From Deltaproteobacteria bacterium (lineage in GTDB: Bacteria; Desulfobacterota; Binatia; UBA1149; JAJCZL01), in the NCBI GenBank assembly GCA_029262415.1, contig JAJCZL010000034.1, positions 96,671-160,670 on the forward strand: a DNA stretch of 64,000 nucleotides, given 5' to 3'. Both the position numbers and the translations under genes were made by a program. Shown in pieces: positions 53,197 to 61,473 of the stretch. Each line of letters opens with the position of its first letter. The stretch's first letter is position 1. The notes below the pieces were generated by a model. The model saw only the letters and a list, made by a program, of their open reading frames with translations, did no database searches and had not been told where the DNA came from.

Positions 53197-53255
53197 TCTG
53201 CACCCCCCAATTGATATTTTTTTAACTAAGGAGAGTTGGCTCTGCAAGCTCCCTT

Positions 53256-53818
53256 CGAAGCCTATCTCGCGCTGATCATGCTTTCGCTCACAGGTTTTCA
53301 CGGGCTGACCATGACTGCGGCGTGGGGTTCGCTGGTTGATGGCGCGCGTGCGGCCTTCAGCTTGAGCGAAGCCGCCGCGTTTTCGATGGGGATGGTCGCG
53401 GTCATGGTCGGGCCGGTGCTGCTGTATGCCGGCGTGGTGTGGGTCTCGCGGCAGGCGGGCGGAGACCGCAGCAGGCCCTACCGCGAACATTTCATCCGTT
53501 ACGCCTATGCGCTGCTTCCGATCCCTTCGGATTCGAATGGGACCTGTTCGGGACCGCGAGCTGGGATCTTGGTCCGATGGTCAGTGTTACCACGCTATGG
53601 GCGATCCAGGTGCTTCTTGTGCTGGTTGGGCACGTGTACAGCCTGTGGATCGCTCGCGACGTCGCCGGGCAGCTTCATCCCGGCGACGCGGCCGCGCGCG
53701 CTAGTCAGTTACCGATGTTGCTGTCGATGATAGCCTTCAGCGTGATGAGCCTGTGGCTGCTCAAGCAGCCAACGGTGATGCGGATGAGCTGGATGTGAGA
53801 CGGAGGGACGCATGAAGG
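53256..53818 (+). pseudogene. Truncated, frameshifted duplicate of the NapH/NosR-like gene 3' end
   Basis: The copy starts abruptly at CGAAGCCTATCTCG, 5' truncated with respect to the parent, so it has no N-terminal Fe-S domain. Near 53520 about 80 bases are missing compared with the parent (the FYHLAHNSEHLL segment), at a short shared GATC-like word, and this shifts the frame. The remainder (SDPFGFEWDLFGTASWD to the stop at 53798) continues in another frame. The duplication extends past the stop through GGAGGG and ATGAAGG, then diverges. It cannot encode a working protein. Confidence 0.88.
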
Positions 53819-53924
53819 TTCGTCGGATCACTTGATCGGCCAGCCCCCGGGCAGCGGTGCATATTTCTGACCAACGAGTCCGAATTTCCGTGACACTAGG
53901 TGGCGAGTGGTTTAGTGTTGCCGG

Positions 53925-54356
53925 GTGTCGATGGGGATCTCCACGCCTGCGCAGTACGCAGTACGGGCGTTGGTCTGTCTCGCCGGCCGCAGCGCTTCGA
54001 CGACCATGCGGGTGCGCGAGATCGCCGACGCCGAGGGTATTCCCTACGCCTTTCTCGCCAAGCTGATCCCTCAGCTTGTCCAAGGTCGCCTGCTGGATTC
54101 CTTCAAAGGCCCCAACGGCGGGGTAAGGCTGGCCATCCTCCCTCACAGCATCACAATTCTTAACGTGATCGAGTGTATCGAGGGGCCGGAATCGCTCACC
54201 CAGTGCTTCCTCGGCCTACCCGCGTGTTCGGAGGTTGCGCCATGTCCAGCTCACGACGAGTGGAAAGGTATCAGGGAGGGACTATTGAGGCGGCTTCGGG
54301 CGGCCTCGATCGCCGATCTGGCGGTTATTTCTCAATCCCGGCGCCAAAAGGGTTGA
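53925..54356 (+). CDS. Rrf2-family regulator with cysteine triad (probable Fe-S sensor)
   Basis: A 143-residue regulator. The winged helix is AQYAVRALVCLAGRSASTTMRVREIADAEGIPYAFLAKLIPQLVQGRLLDS, then GPNGGVRLA. The C-terminal half contains C-x6-C-x5-C (CFLGLPACSEVAPC), the place where IscR, NsrR and RirA bind an Fe-S cluster. GTG 53925 or ATG 53931 may be the start. Sited directly before the nxr-like operon, with a palindrome at the promoter just after its stop, it is the likely regulator of that operon and could sense NO, oxygen or iron. The parallel regulator at 32.5 kb lacks the triad. Confidence 0.87.
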   Translation: MSMGISTPAQYAVRALVCLAGRSASTTMRVREIADAEGIPYAFLAKLIPQLVQGRLLDSFKGPNGGVRLAILPHSITILNVIECIEGPESLTQCFLGLPACSEVAPCPAHDEWKGIREGLLRRLRAASIADLAVISQSRRQKG

Positions 54357-54382
54357 CCTAGGCCTAGATAGGCGAGTAAAAG
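54353..54382 (+). promoter_or_regulatory. Candidate promoter and palindromic operator of the nxr-like operon
   Basis: TTGACC (54353-54358) is a good -35 hexamer, and TAAAAG about 18 bases later is a weak -10. The perfect palindrome CTAGGCCTAG (54358-54367) overlaps the end of the -35 and the spacer, where a bound repressor would block polymerase. It begins within the stop codon region of the Rrf2 gene. Confidence 0.45.
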
Positions 54383-54622
54383 GTCTTAAATTCGACGTCC
54401 TAGAAGGGGGGGTTGTGAGGAATCGATCGTGTACCGTTTCGTTCGGCTTGGTTTTAGCGACCACGGATGTTGTCGGCTACGACCGCTTCGCCTTCCTACC
54501 GACCCGCTCCCGCCCGAAAGCGGCGCGGCTTTCGCGGCACTCCAACGATTCGCAGTTCAACACGAGGGATCCTCTTGTCGGGTTCGAGACCCGGCCGGTT
54601 GGACAAATCGGAGGTTAAGAAG
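54383..54622 (+). other. Leader region before the nxr-like alpha gene, no gene seen
   Basis: About 240 bases that hold no convincing coding sequence, although the alpha-subunit frame is open through them. GGAGG lies eight bases before the ATG at 54623. A tRNA T-arm-like word (GGGTTCGAGACCC, near 54580) stands alone without the rest of a tRNA. A long leader allows post-transcriptional control, but none is shown. Confidence 0.4.
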
Positions 54623-57600
54623 ATGGATCGACTTTCGAGACGCGGCTTCTTGAAGATCGCAGGATTGACCGGGGTGGCGGGCGTAGTCCTTTCGTCACCG
54701 GCTTACGCATTTTTGAAACCGATCGTGGGGGTGGAGAATCCACTGGATGTCTACCCGGATAGAGATTGGGAGAAGGTGTATCGGGATCAATACCGCTACG
54801 ACTCCTCGTTTACATTCGTCTGTTCCCCGAACGACACGCACTCCTGCCGGGTGCGGGCGATCGTACGAAACGGGATCGTCACGCGGACCGAACAGAATTA
54901 TGACATCCAGAAGTATCGAGACCTCTACGGCAACAAAGCGACGATCAATTGGAATCCTCGCATGTGCCCGAAAGGGTTCACTATCGCGCAAAGGATCTAC
55001 GGTCCGAACCGCCTCAAGACGCCGGTCGTACGCAAAGGTTGGCGAGAGTGGGCGGAAGCCGGCTACCCCTATCTAACTCCTGAGCTCAAGACCAAGTACA
55101 AGTTCGACAGTCGCGGAACCGATCAATTGCAACCCGCGCAGTGGGACGACGCGATGAAGCTGGTGGCCGGCGGGTTTGTGGCACTTGCGAAGCAGTACAG
55201 TGGTCCACAAGGCGCCAAGCGCCTGCTCGCCGAGGGCTACCCCCCCGAGATGGTCGACCGGCTGGAGGGAGCGGGCACCCGCACCCTGAAGTTCCGCGGC
55301 GGAATGGGCCTGCTTGGAGTGATGGGCAAACTCGGGATGTACCGCTTCTCTAACATGATGGCGCTGGTCGATTCGCATGTTCGTGGTGTCGAGGAGAAAG
55401 AAGCTAAGGGTGGCCGCAGCTGGGACAACTACACCGAGCACGGCGACCAGGCACCAGGCCATCCTTTCGTGCACGGTCTGCAAACCTCCGACTGCGACTT
55501 CAACGACCTGCGTAATACCAAACTCCACATCCAGTGCGGCAAGAACTTGGTTGAAAACAAAATGCCCGACTCGCACTGGTTCATTGAATCGATCGAGCGG
55601 GGGGCAAAGGTCGTCGTGATTACTCCGGAGTACAGTCCGCCGGCGACAAAGGCCGACTACTGGATTCCAATCCGGCCGTCTTCCGACGCGGCGCTGTTTC
55701 TCGGCGTCACCAAAATTCTGATGGACAGCGGCCGCTACAATGCTTCGTTCGTCAAGGAATTCACCGACTTCCCGCTTCTCATTCGCACCGACAACCTGGA
55801 GCGGATCAGTGCCGCCCATGTCTTTGCCGACTATCAGCCGGGGCTAAAGGCGGACGGTCCGAGCTTCGCCGAGCAGGGTCTTACCCGCGAACAGTATGAG
55901 AAGCTGGGAGACTATGTGGTCCGCGATGCGGGCGGCGAGTTCAAGGCCATCACGCGCGACGACGTCGGCACGGGAATGAAGAGCCGCGGTATCGATCCGG
56001 TCCTCGACTGGAAAGGAACGGTGAGGCTCGCCGACGGTACGAAAGTCGAAGCCATGACGGTTTGGGAGGCCTACAAGATACATCTCAAGGACTACGACAT
56101 CGACAGTGTAGCCGAGATCACGCAAGCCCCGAAAGCACTCATCGAGCGACTGGCCGAAGACATCGCCACCACCGAACCGGTGGCGGTTCATGTCGGCGAG
56201 GGAATCAATCACTGGTTCCATGCCACCCAGGTGAATCGAGCAACCTATCTGCCGCTGATGCTTACGGGCAATATCGGCAAACCCGGTGCCGGCTCCTTTA
56301 CTTGGGCGGGCAACTACAAAACCGCCAACTTCCAGGCCTCTCCGGAAGTAGGTGCGGGGCTCGGCACCTGGGTAGCCGAGGATCCGTTCCACCCCGATTT
56401 GAGTAGTCGCACTAAGGGAAAGGATGTCCCGATCGCCAACCATGCGCTCGACGAGAGTTCTGCCTATTGGCCGCACGGAGACCATCCGCTAATTGTCGAC
56501 ACACCCAAGTATGGTCGCAAGGTCTTCACCGGCGACACGCACATGCCGTCACCGACCAAGGCGTTTTTCTACACCAACGTCAATCACATCAATAACTCTA
56601 AGTGGGCATACAACGTCATCAAAAACGTCATCCCCAGGGTTGCCATGATCGTGGGGAACGACCTCGAACTGAACGCGAGCATCGAGTACTCAGACGTTGC
56701 TTTCCCAGCCAACTGGTGGATGGAGACCGAGACCCACGAGATCACGTGTTCCTGCTCCAATCCCTTCTTGCAGATCTGGAAAGGGAGTATCAAATCGCAG
56801 TTCGATTCGCGTGACGACGTGCTGATTCTGGCCGGCCTGGCAGAGAAACTCGGCGAGCTGCTCGGCGATGGTCGTTTTGCAAAATACTGGAAGTTTGCGC
56901 TCGAGAAGAAGACGGAGGTCTACATTCAAAGACTGCTCGACGCTTCGGTGACGACCTCGGGTTACAGGTTTAAGGACATCATCAAGGGCAAGCACGGCGA
57001 GCCCGGCGCGGCGCTTATGCTTTTCAGGACGTATCCGCGCATTCCGTTCTGGGAGCAGATACACGAGGCCAAGCCGTTCTTCACCGACTCGGGTCGCTTG
57101 CATAGCTACTGCGATATACCCGAGGCACTCGAATACGGCGAGAACTTTGTCGTGCACCGCGAGGGGCCCGAGGCGACGCCGTACCTACCCAACGCGATTG
57201 TATCGAGCAACCCGCTGGTGCGGCCTGAAGACTATGGAATTCCGCTCGACGAAATGGATGGTGAGGCGCGCCATGTGCGCAACGTGAAGATGGCTTGGGC
57301 CAAGGTCCGCAATACTAAGAATCCACTTTGGGAGGACGGCTTCCATTTCTATTGCGTGACACCGAAGACCAGGCACACCGTCCACTCCCAATGGTCCAAC
57401 GTGATGTGGAACCGGGTGTGGGCGAGCAACTTCGGTGACGCGCTTCGCGAAGACAAGCGGCTGCCGGACTCGGGGGACCACCAACTCCACATCAACCCCA
57501 AGGCCGCCAGGGATTTGGGGATCAGCGATGGGGATTGCATCTACGTGGACGCGAACCCTGCAGATCGCCCCTACAAGGGTGCCGACCCCAAGGACCCGTT

Positions 57601-58057
57601 CTACAAGGTTGCGCGTTTGATGTTGCGGGCTAAGTACAATCCCGCGTATCCGTATCACGTGGTAATGATGAAGCACGGGACGTGGATAGCTACGGAGAGG
57701 ACGGTCAAGGCCCACGAGACACGTGAGGATGGACGAGCCTTGTCGGAGACCGGCTACCAAGCCAACTTCCGCTACGGGTCGCAACAGAGCATCACGCGCG
57801 AGTGGGCGATGCCCATGCACCAGACCGACAGCCTTTTTCACAAAGCCAAGGCAGGCATGAAATTCATCTTCGGCGGAGAGGCCGACAACCATTACATCAA
57901 CACTGTCCCCAAAGAGACGTTGGTGAAGATTACCAAGGCCGAGGACGGTGGGCTGAACGCGAAGGGCAAGTGGCAGCCGGCCACGACTGGTCACACACCT
58001 GACAACGAGAGCGAAGAAATGGCCACGTACTTGAGGGGCGGATATGTCAAATCCTGA
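54623..58057 (+). CDS. NxrA/NarG-like molybdopterin oxidoreductase alpha subunit (periplasmic)
   Basis: An 1144-residue type II DMSO-reductase-family catalytic subunit. Tat signal: SRRGFLKIAG, with cleavage near residue 29. The FS0 site reads C67-x3-D71-x3-C75 and then C115 (VCSPNDTHSCRV ... RMCPKGF), the aspartate-containing form seen in nitrite oxidoreductases. The Mo-ligand region is GRSWDNYTEHGD, where the aspartate should bind Mo, followed by PGHPFVHGLQTSDCDFND. Length equals that of Nitrospira/Nitrospina NxrA (about 1145), and signature blocks such as RTEQNYD..KYRDLYGNKATINWNPR agree with them from memory. It would interconvert nitrite and nitrate; related nitrate reductases cannot be excluded. 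Confidence 0.85.
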   Translation: MDRLSRRGFLKIAGLTGVAGVVLSSPAYAFLKPIVGVENPLDVYPDRDWEKVYRDQYRYDSSFTFVCSPNDTHSCRVRAIVRNGIVTRTEQNYDIQKYRDLYGNKATINWNPRMCPKGFTIAQRIYGPNRLKTPVVRKGWREWAEAGYPYLTPELKTKYKFDSRGTDQLQPAQWDDAMKLVAGGFVALAKQYSGPQGAKRLLAEGYPPEMVDRLEGAGTRTLKFRGGMGLLGVMGKLGMYRFSNMMALVDSHVRGVEEKEAKGGRSWDNYTEHGDQAPGHPFVHGLQTSDCDFNDLRNTKLHIQCGKNLVENKMPDSHWFIESIERGAKVVVITPEYSPPATKADYWIPIRPSSDAALFLGVTKILMDSGRYNASFVKEFTDFPLLIRTDNLERISAAHVFADYQPGLKADGPSFAEQGLTREQYEKLGDYVVRDAGGEFKAITRDDVGTGMKSRGIDPVLDWKGTVRLADGTKVEAMTVWEAYKIHLKDYDIDSVAEITQAPKALIERLAEDIATTEPVAVHVGEGINHWFHATQVNRATYLPLMLTGNIGKPGAGSFTWAGNYKTANFQASPEVGAGLGTWVAEDPFHPDLSSRTKGKDVPIANHALDESSAYWPHGDHPLIVDTPKYGRKVFTGDTHMPSPTKAFFYTNVNHINNSKWAYNVIKNVIPRVAMIVGNDLELNASIEYSDVAFPANWWMETETHEITCSCSNPFLQIWKGSIKSQFDSRDDVLILAGLAEKLGELLGDGRFAKYWKFALEKKTEVYIQRLLDASVTTSGYRFKDIIKGKHGEPGAALMLFRTYPRIPFWEQIHEAKPFFTDSGRLHSYCDIPEALEYGENFVVHREGPEATPYLPNAIVSSNPLVRPEDYGIPLDEMDGEARHVRNVKMAWAKVRNTKNPLWEDGFHFYCVTPKTRHTVHSQWSNVMWNRVWASNFGDALREDKRLPDSGDHQLHINPKAARDLGISDGDCIYVDANPADRPYKGADPKDPFYKVARLMLRAKYNPAYPYHVVMMKHGTWIATERTVKAHETREDGRALSETGYQANFRYGSQQSITREWAMPMHQTDSLFHKAKAGMKFIFGGEADNHYINTVPKETLVKITKAEDGGLNAKGKWQPATTGHTPDNESEEMATYLRGGYVKS

Positions 58058-58301
58058 TAGAGAATTCGATGCCGACGATCCGCTGGCGTTGGTTCCTGCG
58101 GTCATGGACATGCCAATGGACGAGGCGTCCTACCGGCAAATGGCCGAAACGTTTGTCGAAGAGTACATGTTGCTCGGATTCTCGGACGAGAAGATTATCG
58201 GGCTTTTTCACAACCCGTTTTATCGGGCCACCCATGAAATCCTGAAAAGCAAAGGCGAATCCTACGTAACGGAACTCATTAAGGGGGTACGCAATGGCTG
58301 A
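58044..58301 (+). CDS. Small conserved-looking protein between the alpha and beta subunit genes
   Basis: An 85-residue acidic protein: an Asp-rich start (DREFDADDPLAL), then helices including EEYMLLGFSDEKIIGLFHNPFYRATHEIL. No signal peptide, no cysteines. The ATG overlaps the alpha stop by 14 bases and its own end overlaps the beta start by eight, so it is translationally locked into the operon. The GFSDE.I..LF.NPFY segment recurs in small proteins of other respiratory operons as far as I recall, but I know no function. Assembly factor or small subunit are the obvious options. Confidence 0.72.
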   Translation: MSNPDREFDADDPLALVPAVMDMPMDEASYRQMAETFVEEYMLLGFSDEKIIGLFHNPFYRATHEILKSKGESYVTELIKGVRNG

Positions 58302-59523
58302 AGTGTACAACTGGCAACTCGGCCGCAACATGGAGTATCCGTATGAGGAGCGCCATTCGAAGCGACAGTTTGTAGCGGTCTTCAACACCAATCGATGCAT
58401 CGCCTGCCAAACCTGTTCGATGGCGTGCAAATCCACCTGGACCTTTTCCGAGGGGCAAGAGTACATGTGGTGGAACAATGTTGAGAGTAAGCCCTACGGC
58501 GGATATCCTGCCAATTGGGATTCGAAAATTCTCTCGCAGTTGGCCGAGGCTGATCCGGATGGCCAGAAGTGGGAAGAAGATGGAACCTTCAACGGAAAAA
58601 CGATCTTCGAAGCCGCGCCGAAGAACGAACGCGTTTTAGGTTACCTGCCAACGAACTCCGAGTGGCGTACGCCGAATCTGTACGAAGACACCTCTACCAA
58701 GTACAAATCGGCGGGGAAGATCGGGCTCGCCGACGGCGGAGCAGAACTGCCCGCTCACAAGGCGTGGTTCTTTTACCTGCAGCGAATCTGCAATCACTGC
58801 TCTTATCCGGCTTGCGTGGCGGCGTGTCCGCGCAAGGCGATCTACAAGCGTCCCGAAGACGGTATCGTCTTGATCGACCAAGAACGCTGTCGCGGCTACC
58901 GCAAGTGCATGGAGGCCTGTCCGTACAAGAAGCCGATGTACAACGCGCAGAGCCGGGTTTCCGAGAAATGCATCGGTTGCTACCCGCGCGTGGAAGGCTC
59001 GGACCCGCTCACTAACGGTCATCCGATGGAGACCCGCTGCATGGCGGCCTGCGTCGGCCAAATTCGCTTGCAGGGGTTGGTCGATCTCAATGAGGACGGT
59101 TCGTGGAAAGAGGACAGGCAGAATCCTCTCTACTACATGGTGAAGGTCGCGAAGGTCGCACTGCCGCTGTACCCGCAGTTTGGCACTGAGCCGAACATCT
59201 ACTACATCCCGCCACGCTGGGTACCGAGGGAATACCTGACGCAGATGTTCGGACCTGGAGTAGAGGAAGCAATCAACTCCTACCGTGCACCCAGTCGCGA
59301 GTTGCTCGCGGTTATGCAGCTGTTTCGGCGCTCGCAGGAAATCGTCTTTCACTACGAGATCAAAGAAGGGAAGAAAGCGTACGAAACGATGGTGCGCGGC
59401 GAGAAGTTCACGATGTACAACGACACCGTGATCGCCTACCGCGAGAACGGTGAGGAAATCTTCCGTACCGATGTCGAAGAGCCGGTAATTGCCCGGCCGG
59501 CAGAGAGGTCAAACGCGATATGA
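58294..59523 (+). CDS. NxrB/NarH-like iron-sulfur beta subunit
   Basis: A 409-residue electron-transfer subunit with four cluster motifs. CIACQTCSMACKSTW is followed by GQEYMWWNNVESKPYGGYP, a block strongly reminiscent of Nitrospira NxrB. Then come CNHCSYPACVAACP, CRGYRKCMEACPYKKP (with Y where NarH has W at the [3Fe-4S] site) and CIGCYPRVEG ... RCMAACVGQIR. It has no signal peptide and is probably exported with the alpha subunit by its Tat signal. It connects the Mo enzyme to the NxrC-like haem subunit encoded next (GATATGA overlap). Confidence 0.9.
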   Translation: MAEVYNWQLGRNMEYPYEERHSKRQFVAVFNTNRCIACQTCSMACKSTWTFSEGQEYMWWNNVESKPYGGYPANWDSKILSQLAEADPDGQKWEEDGTFNGKTIFEAAPKNERVLGYLPTNSEWRTPNLYEDTSTKYKSAGKIGLADGGAELPAHKAWFFYLQRICNHCSYPACVAACPRKAIYKRPEDGIVLIDQERCRGYRKCMEACPYKKPMYNAQSRVSEKCIGCYPRVEGSDPLTNGHPMETRCMAACVGQIRLQGLVDLNEDGSWKEDRQNPLYYMVKVAKVALPLYPQFGTEPNIYYIPPRWVPREYLTQMFGPGVEEAINSYRAPSRELLAVMQLFRRSQEIVFHYEIKEGKKAYETMVRGEKFTMYNDTVIAYRENGEEIFRTDVEEPVIARPAERSNAI

Positions 59524-60782
59524 AACCAAACGCCGGACTTCTATCCGTTGCCGGGGCCGCCCTTGTTGCTGCCTTGGTTGTTTTGATCGTTTCGCCCGTG
59601 CGATGCGCCCAAGCCGCAGACCCGACGCCGTTGGAGCGTCTTGAGGAGGCTGGAGATCTCTTACGGGCGCAGAAGGTCAAGGGCGCGCTCCCGACCGAAC
59701 CTGATGATGCGAAGTGGGATGCGGCATCGGAGTACGAGATTGCTCTGGTGTCTCAGTTCGCGGTCGCGCCGAGTTCGGCGAAACTGAGGCGCTCGAAGAT
59801 CGGCGTCCGCGCTCTGTACAATGACGGCGAGTTGGCATTTCTCCTGGTCTCGGCCGACGAGACTAAGAACGACGACGTCAGTGCGGCGGGTCATTTCGGA
59901 GATGCAATCGCCGTCGGCTTTCCGACCGACTATGGCAAGGACGTTCCCCTTCCATACATCGGCATGGGCAACGCGGGGCGGCCCGTCAATATCTGGCAAT
60001 GGAAGGCCGCCTGGCAGACCGACATTGACAGTGGGTTTAGGGGCGTCACAGAAGCCTACCCGAACCGTGTGCCTCGTGCCGGACCCATCAACTATGTTGC
60101 CGGCAAAGCGGCCGGGTCGCCGCTGTCGCAAACGTCGCACACGAGCCCGGTAGAGAATCTTGTGGCCGAGGGGTTCGGCACGCTGACGTCGACGCCGTCG
60201 GCGGGGCTGGAGGGCAAGGGGACTTACAGCGACGGAGCGTGGCGGGTGGTGATGAAGAGACCCCTGAAGCCCAAGGGCGTGGGCGCGCACATACGCGCCT
60301 CTGCGGGACTCTTGCCTATCACCTTCGCCGTGTGGGACGGGGCTTCGGGGGAGCGCAACGGCATGAAGGGCTTGACCCGTTGGCGCTTTATGGCGTTCTC
60401 GGATGAGATGGCATCGGCGACACAAGCGGCGCCTACTTCTGCGGTTTTGGCCGGTGCGGATCCGGAGAGGGGCAAAGAGCTACACGTCACGCTCGGATGC
60501 CCGAAGTGCCACAAGCTTCCCGGTCTAGAGGCGGGCGGACAGGTTGGCCCAGATTTGAGCTATGCGGGGGCGATCCACCGTCCCGAGTATCTGCTGGAAT
60601 CCATCATCAAGCCCAACGCCATCCTCGTACCGGCACCCGGATATTTTGACCCGGCTACCGGGCTGTCGACAATGCCGAGCTTCTATAACATGCGGGTAGA
60701 CGAGGACGATCTGGAATCGCCGCTGCTCGTTACCGACGATGATTTTCGCGACATGGCGTCATATCTCTGGTCGCTCAGATGA
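59520..60782 (+). CDS. NxrC-like gamma subunit: haem b (ethylbenzene dehydrogenase type) domain plus c-haem site
   Basis: A 420-residue exported protein. Signal peptide (LLSVAGAALVAALVVLIVSPVRCAQA), then a beta-rich domain of the EbdC/DdhC/NxrC type (residues about 60-300, including VRALYNDGELAFLLVSADETKND, FGDAIAVGFPTD, PVNIWQWKAAWQ and WRVVMKRPLKP) that binds one haem b, and a C-terminal cytochrome c module with CPKCHKLPG near residue 323 and a following methionine-rich stretch. The c-haem gives a direct path to a periplasmic cytochrome, as in some nitrite oxidisers. It overlaps both neighbours. Confidence 0.85.
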   Translation: MKPNAGLLSVAGAALVAALVVLIVSPVRCAQAADPTPLERLEEAGDLLRAQKVKGALPTEPDDAKWDAASEYEIALVSQFAVAPSSAKLRRSKIGVRALYNDGELAFLLVSADETKNDDVSAAGHFGDAIAVGFPTDYGKDVPLPYIGMGNAGRPVNIWQWKAAWQTDIDSGFRGVTEAYPNRVPRAGPINYVAGKAAGSPLSQTSHTSPVENLVAEGFGTLTSTPSAGLEGKGTYSDGAWRVVMKRPLKPKGVGAHIRASAGLLPITFAVWDGASGERNGMKGLTRWRFMAFSDEMASATQAAPTSAVLAGADPERGKELHVTLGCPKCHKLPGLEAGGQVGPDLSYAGAIHRPEYLLESIIKPNAILVPAPGYFDPATGLSTMPSFYNMRVDEDDLESPLLVTDDDFRDMASYLWSLR

Positions 60783-61429
60783 ACGAGATCGCAATCACCT
60801 ACAAGGTGCTGGCTCTGTCTTTCAACCCACCGACCGAAGAGTTGGTGGCTGCACTGCGGGCAACCGGGTTCTTTGGCGCGGCTCTGCCGGAGGATACCGA
60901 CGTCGAATCGCTTCTCAGCGAGCATACGCGGGTTTTTTCCCTGACCGTTGCCGGGGGCGTCGCCCCCTACCAGCTGGAGTACGGTGACCCGGGAGCGTTC
61001 AGCAAGACCCAACGCATGGCCGACATCGCCGGTTTTCACAAGGCTTTCGGCGTGGAACTGACGGCCCCGGAGCGTATCGACCACATCGGTGCCGAGTTGG
61101 AGTTCATGCACTGGCTGGTGTGTAAGGAGGAGCGCGGCACAGAGGTGGGCAAGGACGAGCAGGTTCAGGTCTGCCGAGACGCGGCCACAAAGTTCATGGA
61201 AGACCACCTCGGACGATGGGCGCCGTTTTTCGCAGAGCAGCTCTCCATAGCCGCGCGCCACCCGTTCTATCAAGCGCTTGGCGCGGCGCTCGGCGATTTT
61301 ATCGAGAAAGAGTGCAAACGTCTCGGCGTAGAGCCTGACGTCATCACCATACCCGCGCCGCCGTCTTGCGGGGCCGAATTCGGTTGCCAACTTGAGGAGG
61401 AAGCGACGGCCGAAGAGGCGGGCAAGTAG
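60779..61429 (+). CDS. TorD/DmsD/NarJ-like molybdoenzyme assembly chaperone
   Basis: A 216-residue all-helical cytoplasmic protein of the TorD superfamily: FHKAFGVELTAPERIDHIGAELEFMHWLVCKEE and a later CRDAATKFMEDHLGRWAPFFAEQL match the family core. It would bind the Tat signal of the alpha subunit and hold it until cofactor insertion. Last gene of the nxr-like operon, overlapping the gamma stop (ATGA). The tail ends with a cysteine/glutamate-rich stretch. The operon converges on the P450 gene with a 44-base gap. Confidence 0.85.
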   Translation: MNEIAITYKVLALSFNPPTEELVAALRATGFFGAALPEDTDVESLLSEHTRVFSLTVAGGVAPYQLEYGDPGAFSKTQRMADIAGFHKAFGVELTAPERIDHIGAELEFMHWLVCKEERGTEVGKDEQVQVCRDAATKFMEDHLGRWAPFFAEQLSIAARHPFYQALGAALGDFIEKECKRLGVEPDVITIPAPPSCGAEFGCQLEEEATAEEAGK

Positions 61430-61473
61430 ATATGCGAAAGAGACTCCGGCTGGGCCGGCACGGTGGGCTGATT

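Noticed and set aside
54570..54600. tRNA-like T-arm (GGGTTCGAGACCC with a 5-bp stem) in the nxr leader
   Set aside because: No matching acceptor, D-arm or anticodon arm could be found upstream, and no CCA follows. Treated as chance or at most a remnant.
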